A model generated the notes under the pieces. The model saw nothing but the letters and a program-made list of their open reading frames with translations. It had not been told where the DNA came from and ran no database searches. DNA of 64,000 nucleotides from Siphonodentalium dalli (lineage: Eukaryota > Mollusca > Scaphopoda > Gadilida > Siphonodentaliidae). The stretch covers positions 129,819,605 through 129,883,604 of the forward strand of contig CP136064.1 of assembly GCA_032622095.1 (NCBI GenBank), given 5' to 3'. Shown here piece after piece: positions 23,838 through 34,565 of this stretch; within the stretch, counting starts at the first letter, position 1, and every line of letters begins with the position of its first letter. The position numbers were made by a program, and so were the translations under genes.

Positions 23838-24510
23838 ACAAGGACAAATCTCACATAAGAACCCCACTTAATAGGAACCCCATCCCATCTCATATGAGAA
23901 TCCCAAGACTGGAGAGTCCCACATGGGAACCCACAAGACAACCTGACCTCACAAGAGAATATCCACACGAGAACCCCATATGGCAACACAATCTCCTATG
24001 AGAACCCTAATCCAAAATCTCACAGAGACCAAAACCGATAATGGAAACCCCTATGAGAATACCAACCCTCCAATCCCACACAAGAACCCCACATGGCAAC
24101 CTCATTTCACAATGGGAACCACAACTTGAAAACCTCACATGAGAACTCCACCAGATAATCTTATCTCTAAGGGGGACATCACATGCGAGAACCCCAACTC
24201 TATAAGTCTCATATCAGAACACGACAACCTCTTCTCATATAAGAACACCACTGGAGAACCCCATGGAAATCACAAAAGACAACCTGACTTCAGAAGATAA
24301 CCTCTACAGAAGGACCCCCACATGGCAACCCCATTAATTATGAGAACCCTAACCCACAGATCTCACAGAGAACAACACATAGGAACCCCATATGGCAACT
24401 CCATGACACAAGAGAACCCAACATGTGAACCCCAAGTAAACCATACGAGAACCCCATGAGTATCTCATCACACATGAGAACACCAACGAGAACCGCATAT
24501 GAGAACACAA
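23838..24510 (+). repeat. Degenerate minisatellite (GAGAACCCC units)
   Basis: About 670 bp of imperfect short units of the form 'cacatgagaaccccaYatggcaacc'. 'gagaacccc', 'gaaccccat' and 'tggcaac' recur dozens of times with variable spacing. It is strongly strand-asymmetric (A/C-rich on the plus strand). The short minus-strand frames here are artefacts of the repeat. Confidence 0.8.
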
Positions 24511-24569
24511 ACCTGTAAACTTCACCCCAACCGCAGTCTGACAACTATCAGGCTAGCAACAACCAGTCA

Positions 24570-25645
24570 GGCCTAAAAAAAAAACTTATTTGTTTCCTAT
24601 TACGTTGCCAAAAAATTCCAGGTAGGTAGGTAGGGAATTTTTTTTTTTTGGTAATATTTTTTTATTTTTCCCCCGAACAGTTAAGAAGTACATTAATGCT
24701 TACTCTTTTAATATACTTGTGTTAAGGCTGTCCATGTATATTGCAAGCAAACAGTTAATGTAGCACAATAATATGACAAGTATTGTCAATGTGAACAAAC
24801 AAATGCCTCCCAGGCACTCAATTATGCAGCTCTCTTGTAATTATTCTCTCAGTTTAGATTGTGGTGGCACATCTTCCTCAGAGTACAATATTGACATATC
24901 AACAGGCCCAAGACATACACCATAATAGGGCTTTTCTATTACTTTATAATAACATAACTTGTATGATATTAATTCAAACCTCACTTAAATATTTGGTCAT
25001 ACACCTCAGGACCTAAGACACATATCTCACATGCGCCTCAGACACATTGCACAGGGTGTAAATGTTCCTCAAACACCCCTCAACTACACCCAAACAAACC
25101 AGTAGATAATTTCATGTGCTTTTTTAGTGCCCATCACAGAAGGGTGTTTGATATGGTAGACATGCAGTCATCTGTATACTGTCTGTATACATACTAGTAA
25201 CTATGCATGAACACTATGAATCCTTGATTGACTGGGGAGAGGAACTTTAAATTCTGATATAGAATGTCTTCTATATGTATATTGCTCTCTAACAGATAAG
25301 ACTTCTTCCCACAAGACATGGGAGTTGAACAAACAAGATTACCACAGGCAGGTTTTAAAGACTGCAGATTTATTGGTGAGATTGGGATTCATCTGCAACC
25401 ACAAATGGACATGTATTTTAATAGAAGTAAATTGTTTTTGAAAATTCCATCTAAAATTATTGCTGCTTAATGTAAACATAGTATATAGTATATATTTAAC
25501 GATATAGATGTGTTTACATGCCAATTACATTCCTTAAAAAAAAAAAAAATATTTTTGGGTTGAAATTTGAAAAAAAAAGTTCAGGTCGGCCCAATTTCGG
25601 CAGGTCGGTCGGGTAACCGGAAACAGATGTTTTTTTTTTTGGCCT
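24570..25645. mobile_element. Candidate TIR element (GGCC-A10 termini)
   Basis: Left end GGCCTAAAAAAAAAACTTAT, then tgtttcctattac. The right end's complement reads GGCCAAAAAAAAAAACATCT, then gtttccggttac. The ends face each other about 1.08 kb apart. No transposase frame. Homopolymer-rich ends make alignment by eye less certain and no target duplication was fixed. Confidence 0.45.
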
Positions 25646-25891
25646 CAGATCGAAGCTATAACAGTCTATAAAAGGGCAAGGTTTCCCCACACTTTTGCAC
25701 AAACCACATTTGGTCATGAATGAAATACGTAGACCTATCGGCGAAGGATTAGGTGATTACTGGTGTTTCCCTGTGGAGAAACTCGTTTCTCATTTACCCT
25801 TCCTTATTAGTCCAGGAGATATTGGTCAAATTCTGCACCCCCAGGACTTAACTTCACCCGACTAATTTTCTTCCTTAATGTCTTCTCTAAT

Positions 25892-26130
25892 TATACCCCC
25901 ATCCCAAAAGTATACTGGATTATATGCGTCTGTCCATGTGTCCGTCCGCTCATATATCTCAACAATGGTTTATCGGATCTCAATAAAATTTGTTTGCGGT
26001 TTGGCATCAGTAGGATTTCAAAAATGGGTTCATTGACGTTGTTCACATTTTCCATTCAAAGAGTTATCCCACTTTCTTTATCTGAAAATGTTGGATTTCC
26101 ATCTGTCATTCGTTAGACTTGTCCAGTAAT
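25892..26130 (+). repeat. SINE-like repeat, opposite orientation to 22.7-23.1 kb
   Basis: Starts 'tatacccccatcccaaaag', then 'tctgtccatgtgtccgtccg', 'catatatctcaacaatgg', 'tttgcggtttggcatcag' and 'gttgttcacattttcc', the same order of landmarks as the minus-strand copy at 22690-23066. Confidence 0.6.
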
Positions 26131-27405
26131 TTGTTTGTTCCTCACTTTTTTTCTTCATAATTTGGTTTCTGACCTGCCTATATTTCAAGCTTCACCATGT
26201 GGCTATCCCAGCTCCCGTGGTGCAACCTCTTGTTTTTTTTTTTGGTTATTAGCAAGAAAAATAAGTGGTTGCAGAGACTCCAGACAAGATGGTGTCCATA
26301 TATACTAGTACATATCGATATTACGACAAAAATTTGAAATTAGTATGTGAAAATAATTAATACATCAGCATTCAAAGAAATAAATATATTAAACACTAAA
26401 ATCTTTACTTTCGCATGGGTTTTCTTTTGTAACATCATATATTGTGGCATTTCAATGTTGTGTGTATGGGTCCATAAACTCAGATATTTGAGAATGTTTT
26501 GTGACTGATGGGACATAATTTACATGGCTGCATTTAAAACAATTGAATGTATTTGTGTTGGATAACATAATTTCTTATATTAATGTTCCATTGTGAATGT
26601 AGGAAAACAAAAGTTAGTATTAGTATCTCAATAGTTTGTGTGTACCACAACATTATGAACACAAAACGTGACTGATGGGACAAACCAATGGGGAAGTAAA
26701 TTCTGGGTGAATATTTGGGGTGAAATAGTATGAGAAAGTATATACCTTAATGATTGTCAGTAATGTTTCCATATTCAAATAAAAATGAAGTAATAAGTAA
26801 CCTATATATTGTCAGTTGGTTAAAAATACACAATGCACAAAAAATTGGTAAAATCCATCAGTTTTTTGCCTGAAAAAAATGGTAGAGCTGTTCTTTGTCA
26901 TAACTTAGGATTGGTGGCAGTTATTGAGAAAATTAAAAAAGATTCATAAATTTGGTTATCTAACCATTCCACTAAGTAATACAGTGATAAATTTAGAAGA
27001 ATTCAAAATTTTCACAAAAATGCAACTTCCTGCTGGAAATGACCACACATGTATACCGGTATCTTTATAAATAACATTTTGAGTGATGAATTATTATATA
27101 AATCTAGGCTCCTGAATGGTGCTTGTTCATGTATGGTCTGCAATTGCCGTAGTCTGTCATATTCCGGGTTTATACTATGGGCTCAACTCTAGGAAGAGGG
27201 TGGAATGCATCCAGTTGATTAAGGTTGGTCGAGGCTCCTCAACCACCGATGGTGCAATGCCCGCTTTCGCGAAATTATACAGTATGTAGTTCGGCATCAG
27301 ACACTTCTATATGCCGACAGATGCATCGAAAATGACATTGGTTGCATATATAATGCACACAAGCTTCTGGCCTTCTGTGAAGCCTTTGTCAAGTGAAAAG
27401 GTTTG

Positions 27406-27490
27406 ATAAGTAGTCAACATCCTATATCAAGTAATACAAAATTTTATAGGGCACATTGACAGTACAGCCTATAGGATGTTGACTACTTAT
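27406..27490. repeat. Perfect 21-bp inverted repeat
   Basis: 27406-27426 is ATAAGTAGTCAACATCCTATA and 27470-27490 is its exact reverse complement, with a 43-bp loop. Compatible with a very small MITE or a hairpin; no target duplication was assigned. Confidence 0.85.
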
Positions 27491-27666
27491 GAGATTAACA
27501 CCTTGTCACCAGACGGATTATATCTCAAACACATTAGATCATCTGACTTACAGTATTTACGGTAAACCAAGCGCTCAATCAAACCACATTTATCGGGTCA
27601 TCTTTGTATTTTTCAACAGCATTTTAAATGGTAACTACATGTACACCGTGGCCATACAGCAAGTAC

Positions 27667-27749
27667 ACCACCACCGAACAGCAACTACACTGTGGCCCTA
27701 GTGCAGTTAGCTGGTGGAACAGTGGTGTAGTTGCTGTTCGGCCGCAGTG
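27667..27749. repeat. Hairpin (GAACAGCAACTACAC arms)
   Basis: 'accaccgaacagcaactaca' near 27667 and 'gtgtagttgctgttcggc' near 27733 are complementary over about 20 bp, with 'actgtggcc' and 'gccgcagtgg' also repeated. Unclassified. Confidence 0.7.
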
Positions 27750-27901
27750 GCAACACTAACCACTCCATGGTTAAGTGGACACTTGTTGTGTCAACCTGGC
27801 ATGGTGCCTAAATGGATCCTCACACAACATAATGTGTATCCTGTGGGAAGCAGGGTGGTGTGTCCCCCCTAATAATAAGATTATGCCATGGAAACACACC
27901 T

Positions 27902-28190
27902 TAATCAGAACTGGAATCATCCACTTTTAGATGTATGCAGGGAGGTCATGGTAAATGTGTGGTTACCTCCCCCTTTTTGTGAGATAATCCTGATGTTCAC
28001 GTGGGTGAATAGATACGTGGATAGACAGTTTAATCGGAACAAGATGGGTCTACTTTTGAAGGCATGCAGGGGAGGTCATTGTACATGTGTGTGGTTGCGT
28101 CCACCTTTTAGTGAGATAATCCTGACGATCATGTGCATGGATGTCATCGATACACAGCCTAATCAGAACCACTTTTAAAGGGAGGTTCTC
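27902..28190 (+). repeat. 129-bp tandem repeat
   Basis: 'taatc-gaac' starts at 27902, 28031 and 28160, two exact 129-bp steps. Each unit contains 'ctactttt' or 'ccactttt', 'gcaggg-aggtcat', 'gtgtggtt' and 'gtgagataatcctga'. The 96-codon plus-strand frame simply reads through it. Confidence 0.85.
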
Positions 28191-28267
28191 ATTTTATTGA
28201 CCAATTATGCCAAAATCTGATGTGATTGTTCTAGATATTACAAGAAATAACCAGACGTGAAACACAC

Positions 28268-28425
28268 AGTAATTAAAAGCAAAATTTCAAACAGAAATGT
28301 CACAATTCATCAGTAAACCCCTTACAAAAAAATCACATGCACTTTTTGTGAATGCGACATGATTGGTTTTTGAACATTGTAATCTTTCCGCTGAGTGCCC
28401 CAAAATGTCAACATTGTTTCAGCTG
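28268..28425. repeat. Dispersed ~155-bp repeat (second copy at 35.57-35.73 kb)
   Basis: Shared blocks in the same order and orientation: 'aaaatttcaaacagaaatgt', 'cacaatt', 'aaaaaatca-atgcacttttt', 'gtgaatgcgacatgattgg' and 'gtaatctt-c-gctgagt'. Confidence 0.65.
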
Positions 28426-29071
28426 ACAATTTAAAAACTCCCCAGGTCATCGCCTGGTGTCGCAGATCATCCGTTTATTAAAGAAAGGGTTAAATTCTAG
28501 AAACAATTTAAATACAAGAAATTTATAAAGAGGAAACATAAAATAGAGTTTGGAGAGGAAGAGAATCTAAAATTATTTTTAAATTTAATGGCCTATAATC
28601 TAGTCACAAAAAGTTTTATAAATAATTAATAAATTTTTCCCCTTACTAGACCCTGACTTCGAAGTAAACAGAAATCAATTTGTCTCTCAATCCTCTGGGG
28701 TTGATATTGTTCTATAGAATGTGTGTATTTTGGCAGTTTATTCTGATGGAACAGATGCCTCCTCGATCACTAGTGTTTACTCTTAGAACTGGATGAGGTT
28801 GTGTGCATCTGACATATAGATTATCTGATGTAACAGGCTATTACAGCTCACAGAGGTAATACTCATCCATTCCATGTGACTGGATCAGGGAAGTTGTGAT
28901 CATGCATATTATGAACAAATATTGGACTTTCTGGCTGTTCTGAGCATGAAATATAGTAAATTGTAGAAAGAATGTCCAGGTTTGAGAATAACATCCAAAA
29001 ACATTCCATTGATAAGGAATTACTCCAGAAAAGAAGTGAAAATTTTTTATCTTCGAAGTACTTCTTTAATA

Positions 29072-30141
29072 CAGTAAAACCTCTCTAAACCGAACACCCT
29101 TCGGACCGGCCCTTCCGTTCGGTTTAGAGAGGTGTTCGGTTTATAGAAAATCGCGTCACCATCGGTGATATATTGCCGCCGTTTAATACCAAGAATGACC
29201 AAGACTGCATTATTGATTATTGAGAATTTATTGAATAATTACGAGAACCAAATATAATACAGACAAACATAACAAATTATATAAAACATATATAGAACAT
29301 GATTTGTGTCTATGCTGAGTATAACTAGTCAGACTTAAAAAAGAAACTTCACGATCGTCGCTTCTGTCATGGATTTCAATTCCATGACGACCGGTAGATG
29401 TCTGTCATCTTTAGCTATGGCGAAGTTTTGAAAATTCTTCAGCATCTCCAGGATGTCTTTGTGTGAAAGATTTGATTCTATGGTGTCAGTTGCGTCGTCT
29501 TCTTCATCGTCGTCGGCGGCATTGTCGGTGGGTTTTGCGATGTGAGCGGCGATCAATTCTTGCTCCCAGTCGTCGTCTATGGATTCTGTTGGCGTATGTT
29601 TGTCGAAGTCTATGATGTTGTCGATGTCGGTGATGGATAGCTTCTTGGCGTTCTCTGATAACGGAATCTCGTCGTCTGGGTCGTCGTCGGCATAGAAACT
29701 CGTCGTAAAAGGGCCATAACTATCAGTGCTCTAATTCTCGAACTGTGAAGTCACCATTGTTCACTCAATGTGTGAAATGAGCATAGATATCTAATCAGAC
29801 TCCTGTTGTTACAATCCGGTTCAAAGCATACGCCGAACAAAAGAACGCTAATTAAACGGTCCGCTTATACTAGAGTATGTAACACTATACCCGATGATTA
29901 CGCACTCTCGTCTCGTCTCGACCGATCTCGTCACCGATCTCATCTGGTATTCAGAGGTAATTATCAAGTGTTCGCTTAATTATGGACTAACAAACCTGTC
30001 CAATATTCGGAATATGGAGGTTCCCGATTTTAGAGGTAATTTTTAATGAGAATGCACTTGAGTGAATTCAGGAGCAGACAATTCATTCGGATTGGGGAGG
30101 GATTCGGATAGTAGAGGGTCCGGTATGTAGAGGTTTTACTG
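29072..30141 (-). mobile_element. Internally deleted Tigger/pogo-like transposon (1070 bp)
   Basis: TA on both sides (29070-29071, 30142-30143). The terminal inverted repeat is CAGTAAAACCTCT at both ends. The left end continues into a palindrome, 'ctctaaaccgaacaccc' / 'gtttagagaggtgttcgg'. The minus strand carries a transposase C-terminal remnant. The same internal blocks occur in the plus-strand copy at 9.0-12.6 kb. TA duplication and these ends are typical of pogo/Tigger in the Tc1/mariner superfamily. Confidence 0.85.
29335..29700 (-). pseudogene. Tigger-like transposase C-terminal tail
   Basis: Open minus-strand frame reading FYADDDPDDEIPLSENAKKL, then a Trp-containing acidic block (DDDWEQELIAAHIAK), an Asp/Glu tract (ADDDEEDDATD) and SHKDILEMLKNFQNFAIAKD, stopping at about 29335. 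An acidic tail with a DxDWE motif and a 'ILEMLKKLQ' helix is characteristic of Tigger transposases. The helix-turn-helix and DDE core are absent. The usual KQSTLDSFF end is replaced by EATIVKFLF and a stop, so the fragment is incomplete at both ends. Confidence 0.8.
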
Positions 30142-30160
30142 TACTAGTAGATATCCTTAA

Positions 30161-30421
30161 CCCTTTCATGACTGGAGCTTCTTGAAATTTTCCGGAAACC
30201 CTCTGCCAATGCATTCTCTTAAATATACGAGTCTCCCATTGGGAGCCTCGAATATACCGGTATAAGAAAATGCATGGGCCTAACAATATTTACCTTGACC
30301 ATGTAAGACAGTGCATTCTCTTATATATGCTAGGCTCCATATGGGAGACTCACATAAATAAGAGAATGCACTGGTACAGGGTCTTTAATGCTGCACCAGC
30401 ACAGCTCCCATCATGAAAGGG
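30161..30421. mobile_element. piggyBac-like MITE, copy 2 (261 bp, intact TTAA)
   Basis: Perfect TTAA on both sides (30157-30160, 30422-30425). Ends CCCTTTCATGA...TCATGAAAGGG, with the inverted repeat continuing to 'ggagct' / 'agctcc'. It is the best preserved of three copies. It lies 16 bp after the end of the Tigger element. Confidence 0.9.
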
Positions 30422-30529
30422 TTAATGACATTATCCATGTGTGACATCGACATCCAAATTCAGATTTAAAATTATTAACACAGGAACTGTTAAGTTTTTG
30501 AAGTACTATTAAAGACATATTTCGTACTT

Positions 30530-30850
30530 GATGAGTTAGTGTCCAGGTGCTATGCCAACTGGAGGAATGTAACATTCTACTAACATCGCCGAAAATCTGA
30601 AGCAAATCGACCATACCACTCCATAGAAAACATCGTCTGTACTACGCTTAATTGTAAATATTTACTACCGGTACTGGATTCGGGACGAATCTATCGGCGA
30701 TATAATAACAAAACCCAGTTTGCCATCAACAGTTTTTACATTTAATTAATATGAAAGAATGACATTGCGTGTTGTCAATTTGGATATAATATTTGTAAAA
30801 ATAACTACTTTAAACAATATTTTTCTCTGTTTCTATTTGATCACCCTACG
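30530..30850 (+). repeat. Dispersed ~320-bp repeat (second copy at 45.95-46.26 kb)
   Basis: Shared landmarks in order: 'ggtgctatgccaactggag', 'atgtaacatt', 'aatcgaccataccactccat', 'agaaaacat-gtctg', 'gattcggga', 'gtgttgtcaatttgg', 'tttctatttga-caccct'. Same orientation. No conserved reading frame. Confidence 0.75.
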
Positions 30851-31107
30851 TTAAAGCTGAGTTTAATATGGTCGTAATGTTACCGTATGAGCTATATGTT
30901 AACTTTTTAAGATGAAGAGACAGGTACATAATTATAGAACACTTTATAGAAAACTTGAAAATCTTTATTTGACCTTCCCTTGAAATAAACCTTCAGAATT
31001 GCAATGAGTTACTGTGCCAATCAATCCAAAATTAAAATTTCATGCTGTTTCAAAATGAATAAAGAGGGATAACCATAATAAATGAAAACAAGCAGTCGTA
31101 GACGGCG

Positions 31108-31885
31108 GTATCCCCCGCCGAATTGTGCAGTTGGGGAAGTGCATTCTCAATAATGTTTGCGTTCTCAGTATGGGCTAAACATGAGGTGGGATATTGTCAA
31201 AAAGCCTGGATTGCGAACTCATTTTAGGTACTGGTCATGGGAACGAATATACCAAAAATATTTTTAATCCGTTGACATTCGTGGAAATTAGCCCTGTGAC
31301 ATCGTCCATTTGCACACAAAAAAATAAACAAAAGTCCAATAACTCTGCTGAAAATATCTGGGCGGACCTGGTTTGCGAACTCGTTCTAGATACTGGTCAT
31401 GTGAACTCATATACCAAAAATCTTTGAAATCCGTTGACATTTGCGGAAATGAGCCCTGGAACGTCGTCTATTTGATATTTGGTAAATTTGACAAAACTAA
31501 TAAACCAAGTCCAATAACTCCGGTAAAAATATCCGGCCAGACCTGGCTTGCGAACTCGTTCTAGGTAATTGTCAGGTGAACTCATATACCAAATATCTTT
31601 TAAATCCGTTGAGATTTGTGGAAATGAGCCCTGGGACGTCGTCTATTTGCTATTCATGGTAAATTCGACAAATAATAAACAAAATCCAATAACTCCGGTA
31701 AAAATATCCGGCCAGACCTGGCTTGCGAACTCATTCTAGGTAATGGTCAGGTGAACTCATATACCACAAATCTTTGAAATCTGTTTACATTTGTTCAAGT
31801 TATGACTCTTGCAAATTCGGGACGGACCGACGGAACCCATTACTACATGTATATCCCCCGCTAATTTTAAATTTGGCGGGGGATA
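31108..31885. repeat. CCCCCGCC-bounded repeat with four ~175-bp tandem units
   Basis: It opens with GTATCCCCCGCC (31108) and closes with GGCGGGGGATA (31885). The last 34 bp also form their own hairpin (31852-31885). Inside, 'gcgaactc' starts at 31213, 31375, 31550 and 31725 (steps 162, 175, 175). Each unit has 'actcatataccaaa-atcttt', 'atccgttgacattt', 'gaaatgagccctgg-acgtc' and 'ccaataactccggtaaaa'. 'gacggaccgacgg' precedes the 3' hairpin, as in molluscan SINE-like families. Confidence 0.8.
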
Positions 31886-32358
31886 ATAAAGAAACATAAT
31901 TTGGTTTAATTTGCAAACATGTGATCCTAATTGGAAGTCTCAGAACAAAATTCAGTTGCTGATTTATCACTATTAAAGTTCCGTATCAACATTACCAAAT
32001 GAAAAAATAGAGATAATTACTTCTGTCCTAAATTAATACGCAAATCAAGCTATTTGAAAATTTGAATGAATAAAATCCCTGATCATTATATCTGACATCT
32101 ATATGAATATAAATTATGATCTAGTGATTAAGCTGTTTGTACAATTGAGATGCAATTTTAATTAACTTCCACACACTTCATCAATAACATTCTGTCAATA
32201 GTGTTATATTTACCCCAGGGGGGTTACTTTCATATAGACCAATTGTCACATAGTTGTCATACCTTTACAAGTTATTCAAATGGCAATGATAAATCTTCTA
32301 GCAGTTTGAAACAATAGCAGAATGCGTTTCTCTTTAGTGATTTTAACCATTTCTTTAC

Positions 32359-32760
32359 TAAATACACATTGATGAGTAGTTACTGGTGTCCCTTAGGAAC
32401 TATTCAAATTATACGTGTAAGTTCAACAAACGACCATATGTACTGGTAGGTCGTTTGTTGAACTAATTATCTGAACATTTGCTACCAATGAATAGAAATC
32501 CTTCTGCACATGTAATCTGCTTAAAATTTCATGAACATCGCTGCAGATAAATAATAGTCCAATCCAATATCATGTATACAGTTATAACTGATGGGAGAAT
32601 ATCCCCGGAGGATATAAAGACAATTTTACATACATTATACACACATGGAAAGTACATTTTACAAATATAATAGAATACACATGTATTTTGTTGGGTGTGA
32701 TATAGTCATGACTGACTGTCTTCCTATCACCCTTAATAAAGAAAGGATTAAGAACAGCTC
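32359..32760. repeat. Dispersed repeat with ACAAACGA hairpin, interrupted
   Basis: Counterpart of 895-1150. It has a stronger hairpin at 32418-32464 (AGTTCAACAAACGA...TCGTTTGTTGAACT). Relative to that copy it is interrupted at about 32600-32735 by the 'gtgatatagtcatgactgac' repeat also found at 15.0-15.1 kb. Confidence 0.6.
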
Positions 32761-33104
32761 CAGGTCAATCAGATGAATGGAGTGAGTAAATAAATTAAAC
32801 AATAACCTTTCAAGCAATGTGTCTGTCAAGGGTCTCTACATCAATATCAAAGGTCCAGTATTGTCGAACACTTGCAGGTAGATTCTATCTCTATTTCATC
32901 ATAAATAATCCATAAAATATTACAAGGACTTTCAGAGTAAAAATGGGGAGACGAACATGAATTCATTTCTAATGGTGAGAAGTTGAAACATATATGTTTC
33001 CAAGTCCACAGCCTACCTAAGACTGCACTTTACCGTCACCCAAATACGGTAGATGATGCACATATTCTTCTGCGCTTTTTACTTAATGCAAATTAAAGCA
33101 ACTT

Positions 33105-33365
33105 AATGATGGAAAACTTTCCATACCAAATTTCGTTGTGATCCGATGAACCATGGCTGAGATACATGTATACATTTGTTATGTATGATGGACAAAAAAA
33201 AAACAGATTTCCAGATTAAAAAAAGAAAGAAAGATAGTTCTAAAATGGAAAAGATGAACATCATTTTCATCTCTTTTGAAACCCATGGCTGAGATACTAG
33301 TACATCTATATATGCCAGGATCAATGAATAGAATGACAGACAGACAGATCTAATCTAATATATCC
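33105..33365 (-). repeat. SINE-like repeat fragment
   Basis: Two subunits with 'cataccaaatttcgttgtgatccgatg' and 'ccatggctgagata', ending 'gacagacagacagatctaa' and 'atatcccccat'. Same family architecture as 22690-23066. The 136-codon frame at 33321-33731 overlaps this and is not supported as a gene. Confidence 0.55.
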
Positions 33366-34026
33366 CCCATTTTTCTTCAAAAGTATCAAATTATCCAGAG
33401 CAGTGGAAGCATGGAATGGATACAAATCCTCCACAGAGTCATACTTCTCTGATGCAAATGCCAGTATATACTTGTATACTTGTATATTGTGACAGCCAAG
33501 GACAAGATTTTGTGCTACAGACACCCCACACCAACAAGAGCATGGCCCCGTTCCCAACTGGGATATAGAAAAAGACCAGTATAAATATGAAAACAGACCG
33601 TTTGGATTCAAATACACGAAAATGATCAATACTGACCAGTACCAAATTTCTTCAAAGGGTATAAACAATAGTGATAGGCTATACTCTACATAGTCCAGAT
33701 ATGGAGCCACTGATAATTCACATTGGTACAACTACTTGTGGTAATTCCAGTAATCAATGTTACATTATTTTTGCTTCACATATGTTTTGTTAACTGAAAG
33801 CAGCCTGCCCGGTAACATCCTGTGAGGTAGAAAGTGTAAATGAAATCAATGCTCCAAGATAAAAGTCAAAGTTGACAAAGTGTGATTTACAATTCTGTTT
33901 GACATTACCGTCAAGTCACGCATGTGCACAGTCCCCACACTGTACAATATAATTACGATTTCGATGCAGTATTTTACTCATTAAACACAATAAAATAACT
34001 AAATAATAAATGTCCTATCGTAGACG

Positions 34027-34097
34027 AGGCGGGCTATAAAAAGCCCGCCTTGGAAAATTCTAGGCGGGCTGTAGGCGGGCAGCCCGCCAGCCCGCCT
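34027..34097. repeat. GC-rich double hairpin (GGCGGGC)
   Basis: AGGCGGGCTATAAAAAGCCC plus GCCT forms a ten-bp stem. It is followed at 34062-34097 by four alternating GGCGGGC/GCCCGCC blocks that fold again. This is a compact very GC-rich palindrome in AT-rich DNA. Confidence 0.85.
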
Positions 34098-34553
34098 TGA
34101 GATTTCCAGGCCTGGTAATATAAATTTTATGTTTCCGATCACAATGTACGGTACCGGTACCTGTAAACCTCACACAAGTTCATATCCAGGGATTTAATAC
34201 CGATGTTTAATAGCATATGAAGGGTTGCAACTTTAAAGATGCTTTCAGGATTTGAGGCAATTTGCACAAAACATGTTTCCCCCTTTTTAATTATAGATTC
34301 GTGTGCGCAAAATAGTATGTTTGCAATGAGAAGAGCCATCAGTACGATACTGGCACATCCTGTTGTATATTGAATTTTCTATCCATTTATTTTCATGTTT
34401 TAGGTAGACAACAATTAAATATTTTGTTGAGATTTCAATACCAAAAATGACATTCTGTCCACTGTCTAAAATATATACAATATTTGTATTGATATTCAGG
34501 TTTTACTAGCCATTCTATAACGTATAGAAAGGCATAATATTGTGCGCCCCCCT

Positions 34554-34565
34554 CCCCCCCCCCCC
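34554..34565 (+). repeat. C-rich tract (C12 within longer pyrimidine run)
   Basis: 'gcccccctcccccccccccc' at 34546-34565. Comparable in kind to the G tracts at 11.36, 16.79 and 21.52 kb. Confidence 0.9.

Larger units (their letters stand above)
23299..26682. repeat. Six copies of GTGACTGATGGGACA
   Basis: Exact copies start at 23299, 23475, 23658, 23681, 26501 and 26668. Steps are 176, 183, 23, then a 2.8-kb interval filled by other repeats, then 167. Sequence between copies is only weakly similar; a 'tggggtgaaa' block follows the last copies of each half. The reading phase is not kept between copies. Likely remains of a ~175-bp tandem array broken by insertions. Confidence 0.7.

Noticed and set aside
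27888-28178. 96-codon ORF with repeated motif
   Set aside because: It is the 129-bp tandem repeat read in one frame; 129 is a multiple of three so the frame stays open.
31194-31564. Plus-strand ORFs with repeated 'LVLDTGH' peptides
   Set aside because: Repeat read-through of the 175-bp tandem unit.
33321-33731. 136-codon minus-strand ORF
   Set aside because: Partly SINE-like repeat and otherwise no recognisable protein; could not be tied to a known fold.
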